64,000 nucleotides of DNA, taken from Amycolatopsis sp. FBCC-B4732. GTDB lineage: Bacteria > Actinomycetota > Actinomycetes > Mycobacteriales > Pseudonocardiaceae. Shown here in pieces: positions 9,327 to 18,196 of the stretch. The translations under genes were made by a program, and so were the position numbers. A model generated the notes under the pieces. It saw nothing but the letters and a program-made list of their open reading frames with translations, was not told the DNA's origin and searched no databases. How positions within the stretch are numbered: position 1 is the first letter of the stretch; each line of letters begins with the position of its first letter. Where the stretch lies: assembly GCF_023008405.1 (NCBI RefSeq), contig NZ_CP095376.1, positions 1,760,001 through 1,824,000 on the forward strand, written 5' to 3'.

Positions 9327-9530
9327 TTAGTCATTCTTGGTGGAGTCGAGCGGGTCATCATCGACCTTGTCTGCTTCCCGGGAGACCTCGAACCCGAGGA
9401 ACCGCAGTCGGACCCACATGGGGTGCGCGGAGGTCTTCACCATCCGCGTGATGACCAGCACCGTTCCCATCGTGACGACCAGCACGGCCACCACGACGTA
9501 CGGCGACGCTCCTGCGAGGAACCCCCACAT
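9327..9530 (-). CDS. small single-span membrane protein divergent from HTH/NB-ARC gene
   Basis: A 67-aa frame from the ATG at 9530 (GTG codons at 9533 and 9536 are alternatives). Residues 8-28 form one clear hydrophobic helix, followed by a basic stretch and an acidic C-terminal tail (DKVDDDPLDS). It is transcribed away from the NB-ARC/TPR gene that starts 166 bases away, so the two could share a divergent promoter. The arrangement mirrors the other NLR-like gene at 14105, which also has a divergent membrane-protein gene. No family recognised and the ribosome-binding site is weak. Confidence 0.5.
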   Translation of the reverse strand: MWGFLAGASPYVVVAVLVVTMGTVLVITRMVKTSAHPMWVRLRFLGFEVSREADKVDDDPLDSTKND

Positions 9531-9696
9531 CACGACCCCATTCCCGGCCTCAGGCCGTGGCCCGTGTCCGACCCGTGTGATCCAGACCCTGAGACGGTAC
9601 GATCGCTGCTCGTCATCCGGCGTCGGCGTGAGGGCATTCACGCAGGTCAGGCGGAGGCAAGTCGTTACATCAAGTGACATCCAGGACGGAGGCCCG

Positions 9697-12201
9697 GTGG
9701 CCAAGCGTCTCCCCGGCCAGCCGAGGCGATGGGCTCGCTTCATCGGCGGCACCGCTGAGACCCCTGAGACCCGTGCCTTGGCGCAGTTCCTGCGGGAACT
9801 CCTGGATCGCTGCCCCGAACCGCTTGGGGAAGTCGGCCGGCGTCTGAACGTGTCCGCTCAGACCCTGTCGAACCGGGTCAACGCGCAGAAGCGACCGGAC
9901 TGGGACTTCGTGCGGAACGTGGTGCATCTGGCATACGGCGCTGGCGACATTGCAGGCCGGTTGACGAAGCTGCACGAGGCCGAACAGTTGTGGCGTCGAG
10001 CCAGCCCGGCCAACACAACGTCTCCTGCGTACCCCGGGGTCGCCCAGCCGGTGCCGGTCGAGGACGACCTACGCAGCGGCGGTACTGACGGTTCGGGCGT
10101 GCCGGCGATGGAGTCGCTCCCAGCCGTTGCGGGCGTGGGTCGTGTCCCGGCCGAGCCGGACGTGTTCGTCGGCAGAGTCCAGGAGCTGGAGCAGCTGGAG
10201 TCGGTGGTGGCCGGATCGGGTGGTCGTGCGGTGGTGGTTGCGGTGCACGGTTTGGGCGGGGTCGGCAAGAGCACCCTGGCCGCTCGGTTCGCGGGGCTGC
10301 ACACCGGCCGGTTCTCACCAGTGTGGTGGGTAGCAGCGGACTCGCCGGCAGCGGTAGAGAGGGGGTTGGGAGAGCTGGCCGCCGCGCTGGCGCCGGAGAC
10401 GGCGACACTGCCCACCGAACAGCGCGTGGAGCTGTGCCTGCGATGGCTGGCGACCCACGAGGACTGGTTGCTGGTGTTGGACAACGTATCCGGCCCGCAG
10501 GATGTGGCGGGGTTGCTGAGCCGGGTGCGGACAGGCACGGTCGTGATCACCAGCCGCCAACGCTCAGGATGGCGGGCTACGAAGACAGTGCCGTTGGATA
10601 TGCTCACCGAGGACGAAGCGGTAGCACTGCTGGCCCGGATCGTGCAGTCGGAGTGGCCGGACGCGAACCTGGCCGGCGCGAACCGGTTGTGCGCTGAGCT
10701 GGGGTGGCTGCCACTGGCGGTCGAGCAGGCAGGCGCCTACTTAGCTCAGACACGTACCAGCCCTGCCGCTTATCTGGACCTGCTGGCGCGGTTTCCGGCG
10801 CGGATGTTCACCGCGACGGCGGAGGGCGGTGACGCGCAAAGGACGATGGCCAGAGTTTGGCACGTCACCCTCGACCGCCTCGCCGACACTCCGGCTGCGG
10901 GGCAGGTGCTGCGGCAGCTGGCCTGGTTCGCAGCGGACGGCATTCCCCGGAACTTGTTGGCTGGTGCTTTGGGGGAACCGGACCTGTCTGAGGCGCTGGG
11001 CCGTCTGGCGGCTTACAGCATGGTCACTCTGACCGGAGACACTGTGGCAGTGCATCGTCTCGTTCAGGCGGTCACCCGCACACCCGACCCCGCTGACCCG
11101 CACCGTCAGCCCGCCGACATCGCGGCCGCCCGAAACAGCGCCGCAACCTTTCTCGCGGCCGCCCTCTCCGATCTTGACCCGGACTCTCCCGCTGACTGGC
11201 CTGTCTATCGGATGGTCCTGCATCATGCGCAGGCTCTTCTGGAACACACCAAGCCCGACGTCCACACTACGCAAACCGGCCGGTTGCTCAACGAGCTGGG
11301 CCTCTACCTCAAAGGGCAAGGCGAGGTCGGCACCTCCATTGACTACCTCACCCGCGCCCGTGACAGCTACCAGCGCCTCAACGGTCCCGACCATCCCGAC
11401 ACGCTGAACTCGCGGAACAACCTGGCGGTCGCCTACGAATCGGCGGGTAATTTGGGGCGGGCGATTCCACTGTTTGAGGCCACGCTCGCCGACTGCGAGC
11501 GGGTGCTGGGACCTGACGACCCGTACACGCTCACTTCGCGGAACAACTTGGCGAGCGCCTACGAGTCGACGGGCGATTTGCGGCAGGCGATTCCACTGTA
11601 TGAGGTTACTCTTGCCGATTTTGAGCGGGTACTGGGACCGGGCCACCCTGACACGCTGAGCTTGCGGAACAACCTGGCTTACGTCTACCGGGCGGCGGGT
11701 TATCCGAGCCGGGCGATTCCGCTATACGAGGCCACCCTCGCCGATCGGGAGCGGGTGCTGGGAGTTGACCATCCCGATACGCTGAGCTCGCGGAACAATC
11801 TGGCCTACGCCTACCAGTCGGCGGGTGATCTGGAGCGAGCGATTCCGCTATACGAGGCTACCCTCACCGACCGGGAGCGGGTGCAGGGACCTGACTACCC
11901 CGACACGCTGACCTCGCGGAACAATCTGGCCTACGCCTATGATTCGACGGGCGATTTGGGGCGCGCGATTCCGCTGTATGAGGTCACTCTCGCCGATCGG
12001 GAGCGGGTGCTGGGAGTTGACCATCCCGACACGCTGCTCTCGCGGAACAACTTGGCGAGCGCGTACGAGGCGATGGGTGATTTGGAGCGGGCGATTCCGC
12101 TGTACGAGGCTACCCTCGCCCGCTGGGAGGGGGTGCTGGGAACCGACCACCCCACGACCAAGACCATCCGGTCGCTCATCGACGGAATGCGATCGACATG
12201 A
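9697..12201 (+). CDS. HTH / NB-ARC / TPR STAND protein (NLR-like)
   Basis: An 834-aa protein from GTG 9697, preceded by GGAGG four bases upstream; the frame is open further upstream but without better signals. Residues about 20-100 are a small helix-turn-helix-like domain (VGRRLNVSAQTLSNRVNAQ). An NB-ARC NTPase follows, with VGR box VFVGR, P-loop HGLGGVGKST (about 184-193) and Walker B WLLVLDN (about 258). The C-terminus has seven kinesin-light-chain-type TPRs, six of them nearly identical 42-residue units beginning NNLA. STAND proteins are ligand-activated switches: TPRs sense, the NTPase oligomerises, and the N-terminal domain signals. Here the N-terminal effector looks nucleic-acid or protein binding, not enzymatic. 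It lies next to two CHAT loci, suggesting a conflict or regulatory role; the ligand is unknown. Confidence 0.85.
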   Translation: MAKRLPGQPRRWARFIGGTAETPETRALAQFLRELLDRCPEPLGEVGRRLNVSAQTLSNRVNAQKRPDWDFVRNVVHLAYGAGDIAGRLTKLHEAEQLWRRASPANTTSPAYPGVAQPVPVEDDLRSGGTDGSGVPAMESLPAVAGVGRVPAEPDVFVGRVQELEQLESVVAGSGGRAVVVAVHGLGGVGKSTLAARFAGLHTGRFSPVWWVAADSPAAVERGLGELAAALAPETATLPTEQRVELCLRWLATHEDWLLVLDNVSGPQDVAGLLSRVRTGTVVITSRQRSGWRATKTVPLDMLTEDEAVALLARIVQSEWPDANLAGANRLCAELGWLPLAVEQAGAYLAQTRTSPAAYLDLLARFPARMFTATAEGGDAQRTMARVWHVTLDRLADTPAAGQVLRQLAWFAADGIPRNLLAGALGEPDLSEALGRLAAYSMVTLTGDTVAVHRLVQAVTRTPDPADPHRQPADIAAARNSAATFLAAALSDLDPDSPADWPVYRMVLHHAQALLEHTKPDVHTTQTGRLLNELGLYLKGQGEVGTSIDYLTRARDSYQRLNGPDHPDTLNSRNNLAVAYESAGNLGRAIPLFEATLADCERVLGPDDPYTLTSRNNLASAYESTGDLRQAIPLYEVTLADFERVLGPGHPDTLSLRNNLAYVYRAAGYPSRAIPLYEATLADRERVLGVDHPDTLSSRNNLAYAYQSAGDLERAIPLYEATLTDRERVQGPDYPDTLTSRNNLAYAYDSTGDLGRAIPLYEVTLADRERVLGVDHPDTLLSRNNLASAYEAMGDLERAIPLYEATLARWEGVLGTDHPTTKTIRSLIDGMRST
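11404..12165 (+). repeat. six tandem 126-bp TPR-coding repeats
   Basis: The DNA phrase cggaacaa(c/t)(c/t)tggc recurs every 126 bases (near 11413, 11539, 11665, 11791, 11917 and 12043), each copy encoding one 42-residue TPR. Copies are similar enough at the DNA level that unequal recombination could change repeat number, as is common in sensory repeat proteins. Confidence 0.85.
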
Positions 12202-12289
12202 AGTTGCCGCCAGGCGGTCGTTTACGAAGCGGGGCAGACGGCGACGCGTAGAACGTCCGCTCGTCGGCAAGACAGTGCGTTGGGTGTGA

Positions 12290-12615
12290 GGTTGCGGATG
12301 CCATGTGCGCCGCGAGGATGTAGTTCGGGTGCCGGTCGAGGTTCTTGGCGTGGCGAGCTGCGATCTGGACGTCGCGGAGGTCGACGTCGGCATGGAGCGT
12401 GGTGGTGACGAAGGCGTATCGCACATGTGTGGGTGCATCCGGGGGAGCTGCACGACTGACGCTTCGGCCAGTCGGCGTAGCCGTCGGGTGGCGCAGTGTC
12501 GGTCCGTGCGGGCGTCTCGTCGGATGAGCAGGATGGGACCGTGATCGCGGTTGCCGACGGCTCGGTCGATCGCCCGGCCGACGCTGGCGGCAATGGCACC
12601 AGCATGACCTTGCCG
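12290..12615 (-). pseudogene. decayed tyrosine-recombinase (integrase) C-terminus
   Basis: Reading the minus strand across frames gives segments typical of actinobacterial phage/ICE integrases: GKVMLVPLPPA, then VGRAIDRAVGNRDHGPILL, CATRRLRRLAEAS and LPRMHPHM, then FVTTTLHADVDLRDVQIAAR, and finally KNLDRHPNYILAAHMAS. At least two frameshifts separate these blocks. The stretch between the QIAARHA and KNLDRHPN blocks, where the family normally carries the active-site Tyr (TTMRYDR-like), is missing. The N-terminal half is cut off exactly where a tRNA 3' half begins. The gene is dead; it marks an old integrated element. Confidence 0.75.
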
Positions 12616-12626
12616 GCCTTGCCGCG

Positions 12627-12667
12627 TCTTAACCAGCGGGTTCGGGGTTCAAGTCCCTGATGGCGCA
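12627..12667 (+). other. 3' half of a tRNA gene (Lys-CUU-like), putative attachment site
   Basis: The 41 bases read like the 3' half of a tRNA: anticodon-loop remnant tcttaa, variable region, T arm cggggTTCAAGTcccTg and acceptor strand atggcgc with discriminator a. The CTT anticodon and ATGGCGC acceptor fit tRNA-Lys(CUU) of actinobacteria. The 5' half is absent: upstream sequence is integrase debris. Duplicated tRNA 3' halves are the classic footprint of tyrosine-integrase elements (attL/attR), and the adjacent integrase remnant supports this. The intact target tRNA gene must lie elsewhere. Confidence 0.65.
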
Positions 12668-13012
12668 CAGTCGGAAAGCAAAGCCCACCAACTTCCCGGC
12701 CGGGAAGCTGTATCTGGTCTGCGACAACTGTGAGGACCCCACGGCAAGGCCGAGGTCGTCACGTGGTGCGCGGCCAACGACATCGAGCTGGTCTACACAC
12801 CCACCAACGCCTCCTGGCTGAACTGGATCGAGTGCGAATTCACCGCGGTCCGCTACTTCACCCTCGCCGGCAGCGACTACCCCAGCCACGCCGCCCAGGA
12901 GGGTGCGATCGCCGGCTACCTGCGCTGGCGCAACCGCCACGGCCACCCCAAACGCCGCTTCGCCGTCAACTCCAAGATCCGCCGACCGGATTGCCTACCC
13001 AACGTTGCTTGA
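12668..13012 (+). pseudogene. IS630-family transposase, C-terminal remnant with frameshift
   Basis: The plus strand encodes the last ~110 residues of a DDE_3 transposase: FPAGKLYLVCDN, then after a one-base shift near 12736 HGKAEVVTWCAANDIELVY, TPTNASWLNWIECEF, RYFTL, and RWRNRH with a RRFAVNSKIRRPD tail, stopping at 13012. WLNWIECEF contains the family's final catalytic Glu. The N-terminal two thirds are missing; the remnant begins directly after the tRNA half, so two rearrangements meet at about 12668. Confidence 0.75.
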
Positions 13013-13202
13013 TGCGGCACTAGGCCTGTTCAAGTACCGGCGGCGATCATCGCGATGTTGAGCCAATCGGGTGACCGGCGTTGCGTCACCAGAACCCGGC
13101 AGAGGTTGGTGTGACGTTCTCCACCGGACCGGACTGGCCGACCCCAAATCAAGATCCATTAACGGAGTTTCTGCCATGATCATCGAATTTTGGAGACCGA
13201 GG

Positions 13203-13412
13203 CTAGTTGTCGTGGGCCTGGTTCTCCTCGCCTTGCCCGCTCTCCTTATAATCAGTTCGCCGCCGAAACGATTGGGTCGCCTTCTCGCGCATCGACTTGA
13301 TCAGCTCGACGGCGGTCAGCCTGTCGGGGCGCGGGCAGAGAGGGCACTTGTGCTGCGGAACCTGATGGACGCACATCTCAGTGAGCCGAGGATCGCTCCG
13401 TTCACTGTCCAC
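13203..13412 (-). CDS. small Cys/His protein coupled to membrane protein
   Basis: A 69-aa protein from GTG 13412, with a strong AGGAG about six bases upstream inside the preceding gene; it overlaps that gene by 11 bases. The sequence MCVHQVPQHKCPLCPRPDR suggests a small zinc-knuckle (C-x-H, then H-x-C-x-x-C), followed by a charged, probably helical tail. It is the downstream partner of the four-helix membrane protein and sits in the locus of a CHAT-containing NLR-like protein. The other CHAT operon also has a small Cys-rich gene, so a shared adaptor role is possible. The plus strand here also encodes a hydrophobic frame, judged less likely. Confidence 0.6.
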   Translation of the reverse strand: MDSERSDPRLTEMCVHQVPQHKCPLCPRPDRLTAVELIKSMREKATQSFRRRTDYKESGQGEENQAHDN

Positions 13413-14061
13413 GTCGCTCCTCTCCCCTCCTGGTGAAACCAGCAGCCACTTCGTCGTAGGCGATCCAGACCAGCTCCAGCAGCGTGCCCAGGATCGCGAC
13501 GCCGGAACCGATCCACCGGCAGACCGCCTCTGACGTCGTCAACGCTTGATCCGGTGAGTACTTCAACGGCGGCGCCAAGAGGAGTGCCAGGCCCACGCCT
13601 AAGACCACGATCCCCAAGTTGAAGGTCAGCCGTGACCGCCGGTGCCATCGGCGCCACTCGGCCATGTCCCGGGCCTGGACGTGGGCTCGAAGCCGCTCGT
13701 CCGCCGCCGGCCCGAGTGCTGACAGCGGGCCCCACGCCTGCACGTCACTCTTGGAGTAGAGGACCGCCCTGCCCCGGAACCCGAACTGCACGCACGCCAC
13801 CAGGATTATGACTACGACGGTCAGCACCGTCAGCGTCGCGCCGGGCCATCGGAAGGAGCTCGGGGCCTGGGCCACCACGCCAAGGAGGGCCAGGGAGAAG
13901 CCAGCCAGCAAGGGTGCCGCGGACCCGGTCTTGGCGTCGAAGGCCGCCGGTTGCCCGAAGTCTCCCGGGCCGGTCCAGGTGATCGGCCCGCCGGAACCAC
14001 CCGCTCGTCCGTCTGAGTCTGCTTGGGCTGCTGATTCGCCACCGAAGATACTTTGACTCAT
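13402..14061 (-). CDS. four-helix membrane protein divergent from CHAT-STAND gene
   Basis: A 219-aa protein from the ATG at 14061; the frame stays open upstream but that part would run into the divergent gene. Two pairs of transmembrane helices are visible: about residues 48-95 in the first pair (SLALLGVVAQ; LTVVVIILVACVQF) and about 155-205 in the second (LGIVVLGVGLALLLA; SGVAILGTLLELVWI), with a basic soluble segment rich in Arg and Trp between them. Its start lies 43 bases from the start of the CHAT/NTPase/TPR gene on the other strand, so the two must share a control region. A membrane-acting partner or anchor of that system is inferred; no known family recognised. Confidence 0.75.
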   Translation of the reverse strand: MSQSIFGGESAAQADSDGRAGGSGGPITWTGPGDFGQPAAFDAKTGSAAPLLAGFSLALLGVVAQAPSSFRWPGATLTVLTVVVIILVACVQFGFRGRAVLYSKSDVQAWGPLSALGPAADERLRAHVQARDMAEWRRWHRRSRLTFNLGIVVLGVGLALLLAPPLKYSPDQALTTSEAVCRWIGSGVAILGTLLELVWIAYDEVAAGFTRRGEERRGQ

Positions 14062-14104
14062 GACACAATTATGCGCCAACCCGTCAGTCTGAACGTGAGG
14101 GATC

Positions 14105-17100
14105 ATGGGTGATGCCGTCCTGCTCCAACTGGATGTCAGAGCCAACGTCGTCCAGCTGATCGGCCCGGGTCTCGACGTGAGCGAACGCCACAACGGCGTA
14201 ACCCAGGAACTGCTGGACTCAATCTCCGACGTCCAGCGCGCCCGTCGCCGGTCCGTTAACCGGGTTGCCGACCCGGGCGCGGTTCCGTCCCTGCGTGCGG
14301 TGGGCCGCCTGCTCGGCGACGCCCTGCTCCCGGGCCGCGTCGCCGCCGGTCTGATCGCCCAGCTTGGTGAGTCGCGCCGAGTCAACGTCGCCCTGACGTC
14401 GGAGACCTATGCCGGGCTGCCCTGGGAGGCCGTGACCCTCCCTGGAACCGAGGTGCCCTTGGTGCTCCAGCCTGGGGTGCAGGTGTTTCGCACGGTCAAG
14501 TCGCCCCAGCCGCGCCCCACCCTCCGAGGCGGCCCATTGCGCATCGCCTTCGCCGTGGCCGCCCCCACCGAGAACGGCGGTGCTCTGCTGAACTACGAGC
14601 GTGAGCTTCGAGACATCGAGGAAGCGGTCCGGCCGGCGCGCGCGGCTGGCCTGGAGCTGACCTTGGTGCGCTACGCCACCCTTGGTTCCCTGCGTTCCTG
14701 TGTAGAGAACGTGCAGCCACATGTCCTGCATGTGTCGACGCACGGCGGCGTTGGGTCGCTGACCCTGGAGGACGACGAAGGGCGGCCCCGGCCCGTCGGG
14801 GCGGACGAATTCGTCACCGAAGTTCTCGGCGCCGGTCCCGTACCCGACCTCATCTGCCTCGCTGCCTGCTTCACCTCGGCCGAGGCCGCGCCCGGCCTGC
14901 CATCGTTTGCCGCCCGGCTCGTGCACAGCGGCGTGAAGGCAGTCGTCGGAACCCAGACCTCCGTCACCGACAGGTATTCAACGCTCTTCTTCACGCGGCT
15001 TTACAACATACTCGCCACCGGCTCGACCGACCTCGCGGCCGCGACCGCCGATGCCCGGCGCGCCGTGCAGGAGCAGCTCAGCGGCCCGGGCGAACCCCGG
15101 CAGCAACAGATCGCCAGGCTGGACGAGTGGGCCATCGTCACGCTCAGCACCACCGACGAGACGCCGACCCTCATCTCCGGCACCCCGGTCGAGGGCGCCC
15201 CGGCCGTTCGAGTGGAACCGGACGGGTCCGAGTTCATCGGCCGCCGCGGAGAGCAACGGCTGATCGCCAGACTCCTGTTGGAGGAGAGCGTCAGCCTCCA
15301 CGGCCTGGGCGGGGCCGGCAAGACGGCTCTCGCGTGGCAGGTGATTGCGAGCCTCGAAGAGAGGATGGACCTGACCGCCATGGTCAGCGGGACGGCGACC
15401 GCGGCGGAGACATTCGCCGTGGCAGCACGATGCGCATCAGCCGACGTCCGGGATGACAACGCCGGATTGCCGTGGGCCGAACGCCTGCGCCGCCTCGCAT
15501 CCCGCCTTCCGAGCGGGCGGAGCCTGGTCCTGGTCGTCGACGGGAGTTGTGAGTCAGAAGGTCTGCGTGAACTCATGACCGTCTGGGCCGCGACGCCCGG
15601 GTTGCGACTGTTACATACCTCCCGCGTTCCCGAGATCCCGGGCACCACCAAGGTTTCGCTGCCGCAGCTCAGCCTTCCCGAGACCGTGAAGCTGGCGTGG
15701 TCCCTCCCCGCCGTGGGCCGCTGGACGGACAACTCCATCGAAGCCGCGTTCGATCTTCTCGGAGGCCATCCGGCAGCGTGGTTCTCGCTGGACCGCTCGC
15801 TCTCACTTTCGTCGTCCGTCCCCGACTCGCTCGTCACCCGATTCGCGGAGATCACCTGGTCCGCGTCCGGCGCCGCCGACCGCGTGCGGGAGCTCGCAGA
15901 CGGGAACGCCTACCTCACCCTGCTGGCTGCGTCAATCTTTAATTCACCATTTCCGGCCGAAGGCTTGGACAAGGCCCTGCTAGGCGCGAACGTGGGCACC
16001 GGCGTTCGCCCGGAGACTGAGAGACTCATCCACCTCGGCCTCCTGGCCGTGCGGCTAGACGGGCTCCTGGACTGCCCTCGCTGGTTGCGGGTGATTCTGC
16101 AGGCGAACGCATCCGACGACTTCCAGAGAGAAACACTCAACCGATTCGAGTTCATGGCCGGCGAGTTCTTTATGAATCGGGTGCTATCGACGGCCGACCA
16201 GCAGGATCCATACAACATTAGAAGCGACTCGGACATTCACGACTTCACCGAGGCCAACCAGCATTTCCTGGCTGCTGGCGCCCTGCCGCAGGCGGCAGCA
16301 GCAGCCGTCCTGGCAGCGCAGGCGTTGCGACGCGAGGGTGCGTGGGTCGCCCGAGACCAGATCCTCCGGCAGAACTTGAGCGTCCCCGGCTGGGACGAGC
16401 GATCGAGGATACATCTCTTGCAAGCTCTCGGCGAGTTGGCCCTCGACTCGGGAGACTATGACGAGGCCCTAAGTGCCTTCGACGAAGCCTACGACCTCAG
16501 CCGAGGACTGAGTGCGGAATCCGAGTACGACGCCCACCAGCGAAGCCGGATTCAGGGACACATCGCGCTGGTCTACAAAGCTCGCGGCCAGCTCGACGAC
16601 GCCGAGCGTGCCTTCACGAACGTCCTGGAGAGCGCCCGGGCCGACGGTGACGAGATCGTCGAGGCCTCTGCCTTATACAACCTGGCCGAGCTGTTCGAGC
16701 GTCAGGGTGCGCTGGATAAGGCTGAACCGCTGTACTTGGATGCACTGACGCTGAAGGAGAGCCAAGGAGACCGCCTCGGAGCGGCGAACTGCATCCACCA
16801 GCTGGGAATGCTTAACCAGTTCCGTGGTCAGTTTCAGGAGGCGTTCGAGTACTACCAGGCCGCCGCCCGGATCCGGGCCGAGGTCGGTGACGCACATGAA
16901 TCGACGATCTCAGTCGCCCAGCTCGGCATTCTGCTGACCCTGGTCGGCGAATGGAGCGGAGCTAGGCGCCTACTGTCGCAGGCACTGGGAACCTTCGAGG
17001 CCGTGGGCGACGTATCTATGATGGCGGTCTGCTACGAGAAGCTGGGCATCGTCGCGACGGCCTATCGTGAGTTCGACCTGGCCGAACGGTACCTGGCGCG

Positions 17101-18196
17101 ATCCGTGCGGATCCACAGTGAACTTGGTGAGCGCGAGGGGCTCCAGTCAGCCGGCAAAAGCCGGGCCGAGCTCTTGGTCGCGCGGGGTGACTACGCGGCT
17201 GCCACCGATGCCTACGAGAAGCTCGGAGCGAGCGGACGGCTGCAGGCGTTCAGGGATCTGGAGCGAATCGACGCGGCCCGAGGCGACTTCATGAGCCTGG
17301 TTCGTCATCGTGAACAACTCAAGGTCGTCATAGCGGCCCAGAACGAGGGCGAGCGGGTCGTAGTCGGCGACCTGTTTCAGATGTCTGCCCTGGCGGGGGA
17401 CTTCGAGCGCGCCGACCGCACCTTGACCGAATACCTCGACGTCATGCGGCCGCCTGAGCAGTCGATCGAATTCGATCAGTGGGCGAACATCCAGAGGGAA
17501 AAAATCGAGCGCTGCCGTCGAGACCTTGCTGTAGAACGTCGCGAATTCCTGAAAAGTCATGAGTTTGGCGCACGGGATACGGCGAAGGAAGCGATCTCCA
17601 AACGCCAGTACGCTAAGGCAGGCCAATACCGCCGGTTGGCCGCCTCCATCGCGGAGCAAATCGTGGCACTCGATTCCAGAAACTTCGACGATGTTCTGAA
17701 CGTCGCCGGCGACTACGACGACCTAGGTGACCTTGCCCTCCACGTTAACCGCCTCGCCGAGGCTGAAGAATGGTTCGCCCGGGCCCTGCAGCTGCGCACG
17801 GAGATCCTTTCGTCGGTTCCCGACCACGAGCGCGTCCTCCGGGGAGTGGCGGTGGTCCAAGAGCGCCTAGCCCAGATTACGAACCTCTCGGAACGCCACG
17901 CCGATGCCATGACCCACTTCAACCAGGCGCGGGCCATCCGCGAAGCACTTGCCGAGCGTTTCCCCGGCCGGGTGGACCTCGCCGAGGAGTACGGAGTCCT
18001 CATGCTCCTGCTCGAGCGACTGGAGCCAGATCAGGCGGCGGAGGCGAAGCGCCGCGCGCTCGAGGTTCTGACTCCCGTTAGTGACCAGTTGTCTGAGACC
18101 CAGGCGGCCCTGCTGACCTGGGCCGCGGCGGGCCCCGACGCGACCGTCGAGGTCGCGCGATACGACATGGGTTTTCGCACTTCACCGCCACTGTGA
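14105..18196 (+). CDS. CHAT / STAND NTPase / TPR protein (NLR-like protease)
   Basis: A 1363-aa single-chain protein. Residues about 1-330 form an N-terminal CHAT protease with catalytic His in VSTHGG (213) and Cys in LAACFTS (255). A STAND-type NTPase follows: P-loop LHGLGGAGKTALAW (about 399-412) and Walker B-like LVLVVDGS (about 475). From about 740 to the end are TPRs (for example ALYNLAELFERQGALDKAEP). The order effector, switch, sensor repeats is that of animal and plant NLRs and bacterial Avs-like proteins, with a caspase-like effector. Ligand binding to the TPRs would trigger oligomerisation and proteolysis, possibly suicidal. Start chosen at ATG 14105 with GAGG upstream. A membrane protein gene and a small Cys/His gene lie divergently; these are likely co-functional. 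Substrate unknown. Confidence 0.9.
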   Translation: MGDAVLLQLDVRANVVQLIGPGLDVSERHNGVTQELLDSISDVQRARRRSVNRVADPGAVPSLRAVGRLLGDALLPGRVAAGLIAQLGESRRVNVALTSETYAGLPWEAVTLPGTEVPLVLQPGVQVFRTVKSPQPRPTLRGGPLRIAFAVAAPTENGGALLNYERELRDIEEAVRPARAAGLELTLVRYATLGSLRSCVENVQPHVLHVSTHGGVGSLTLEDDEGRPRPVGADEFVTEVLGAGPVPDLICLAACFTSAEAAPGLPSFAARLVHSGVKAVVGTQTSVTDRYSTLFFTRLYNILATGSTDLAAATADARRAVQEQLSGPGEPRQQQIARLDEWAIVTLSTTDETPTLISGTPVEGAPAVRVEPDGSEFIGRRGEQRLIARLLLEESVSLHGLGGAGKTALAWQVIASLEERMDLTAMVSGTATAAETFAVAARCASADVRDDNAGLPWAERLRRLASRLPSGRSLVLVVDGSCESEGLRELMTVWAATPGLRLLHTSRVPEIPGTTKVSLPQLSLPETVKLAWSLPAVGRWTDNSIEAAFDLLGGHPAAWFSLDRSLSLSSSVPDSLVTRFAEITWSASGAADRVRELADGNAYLTLLAASIFNSPFPAEGLDKALLGANVGTGVRPETERLIHLGLLAVRLDGLLDCPRWLRVILQANASDDFQRETLNRFEFMAGEFFMNRVLSTADQQDPYNIRSDSDIHDFTEANQHFLAAGALPQAAAAAVLAAQALRREGAWVARDQILRQNLSVPGWDERSRIHLLQALGELALDSGDYDEALSAFDEAYDLSRGLSAESEYDAHQRSRIQGHIALVYKARGQLDDAERAFTNVLESARADGDEIVEASALYNLAELFERQGALDKAEPLYLDALTLKESQGDRLGAANCIHQLGMLNQFRGQFQEAFEYYQAAARIRAEVGDAHESTISVAQLGILLTLVGEWSGARRLLSQALGTFEAVGDVSMMAVCYEKLGIVATAYREFDLAERYLARSVRIHSELGEREGLQSAGKSRAELLVARGDYAAATDAYEKLGASGRLQAFRDLERIDAARGDFMSLVRHREQLKVVIAAQNEGERVVVGDLFQMSALAGDFERADRTLTEYLDVMRPPEQSIEFDQWANIQREKIERCRRDLAVERREFLKSHEFGARDTAKEAISKRQYAKAGQYRRLAASIAEQIVALDSRNFDDVLNVAGDYDDLGDLALHVNRLAEAEEWFARALQLRTEILSSVPDHERVLRGVAVVQERLAQITNLSERHADAMTHFNQARAIREALAERFPGRVDLAEEYGVLMLLLERLEPDQAAEAKRRALEVLTPVSDQLSETQAALLTWAAAGPDATVEVARYDMGFRTSPPL

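Noticed and set aside
11404..12165. regular repeats that could suggest a CRISPR array
   Set aside because: Period is 126 bases, in frame, with repeats and no unique spacers; they encode TPRs.
12222..12668. 148-codon minus-strand frame starting MRHQGLEPRTRW
   Set aside because: The first residues are the reverse reading of a tRNA 3' end, a frequent false gene; the rest is frameshifted integrase.
13071..13436. plus-strand frame with a hydrophobic helix (MIIEFWRPRLVVVGLVLL) and GGAG upstream
   Set aside because: Overlaps the minus-strand Cys/His gene, which has a better ribosome-binding site, coupling to the membrane-protein gene and a recognisable metal-binding pattern. The hydrophobic part ends abruptly in non-protein-like sequence.
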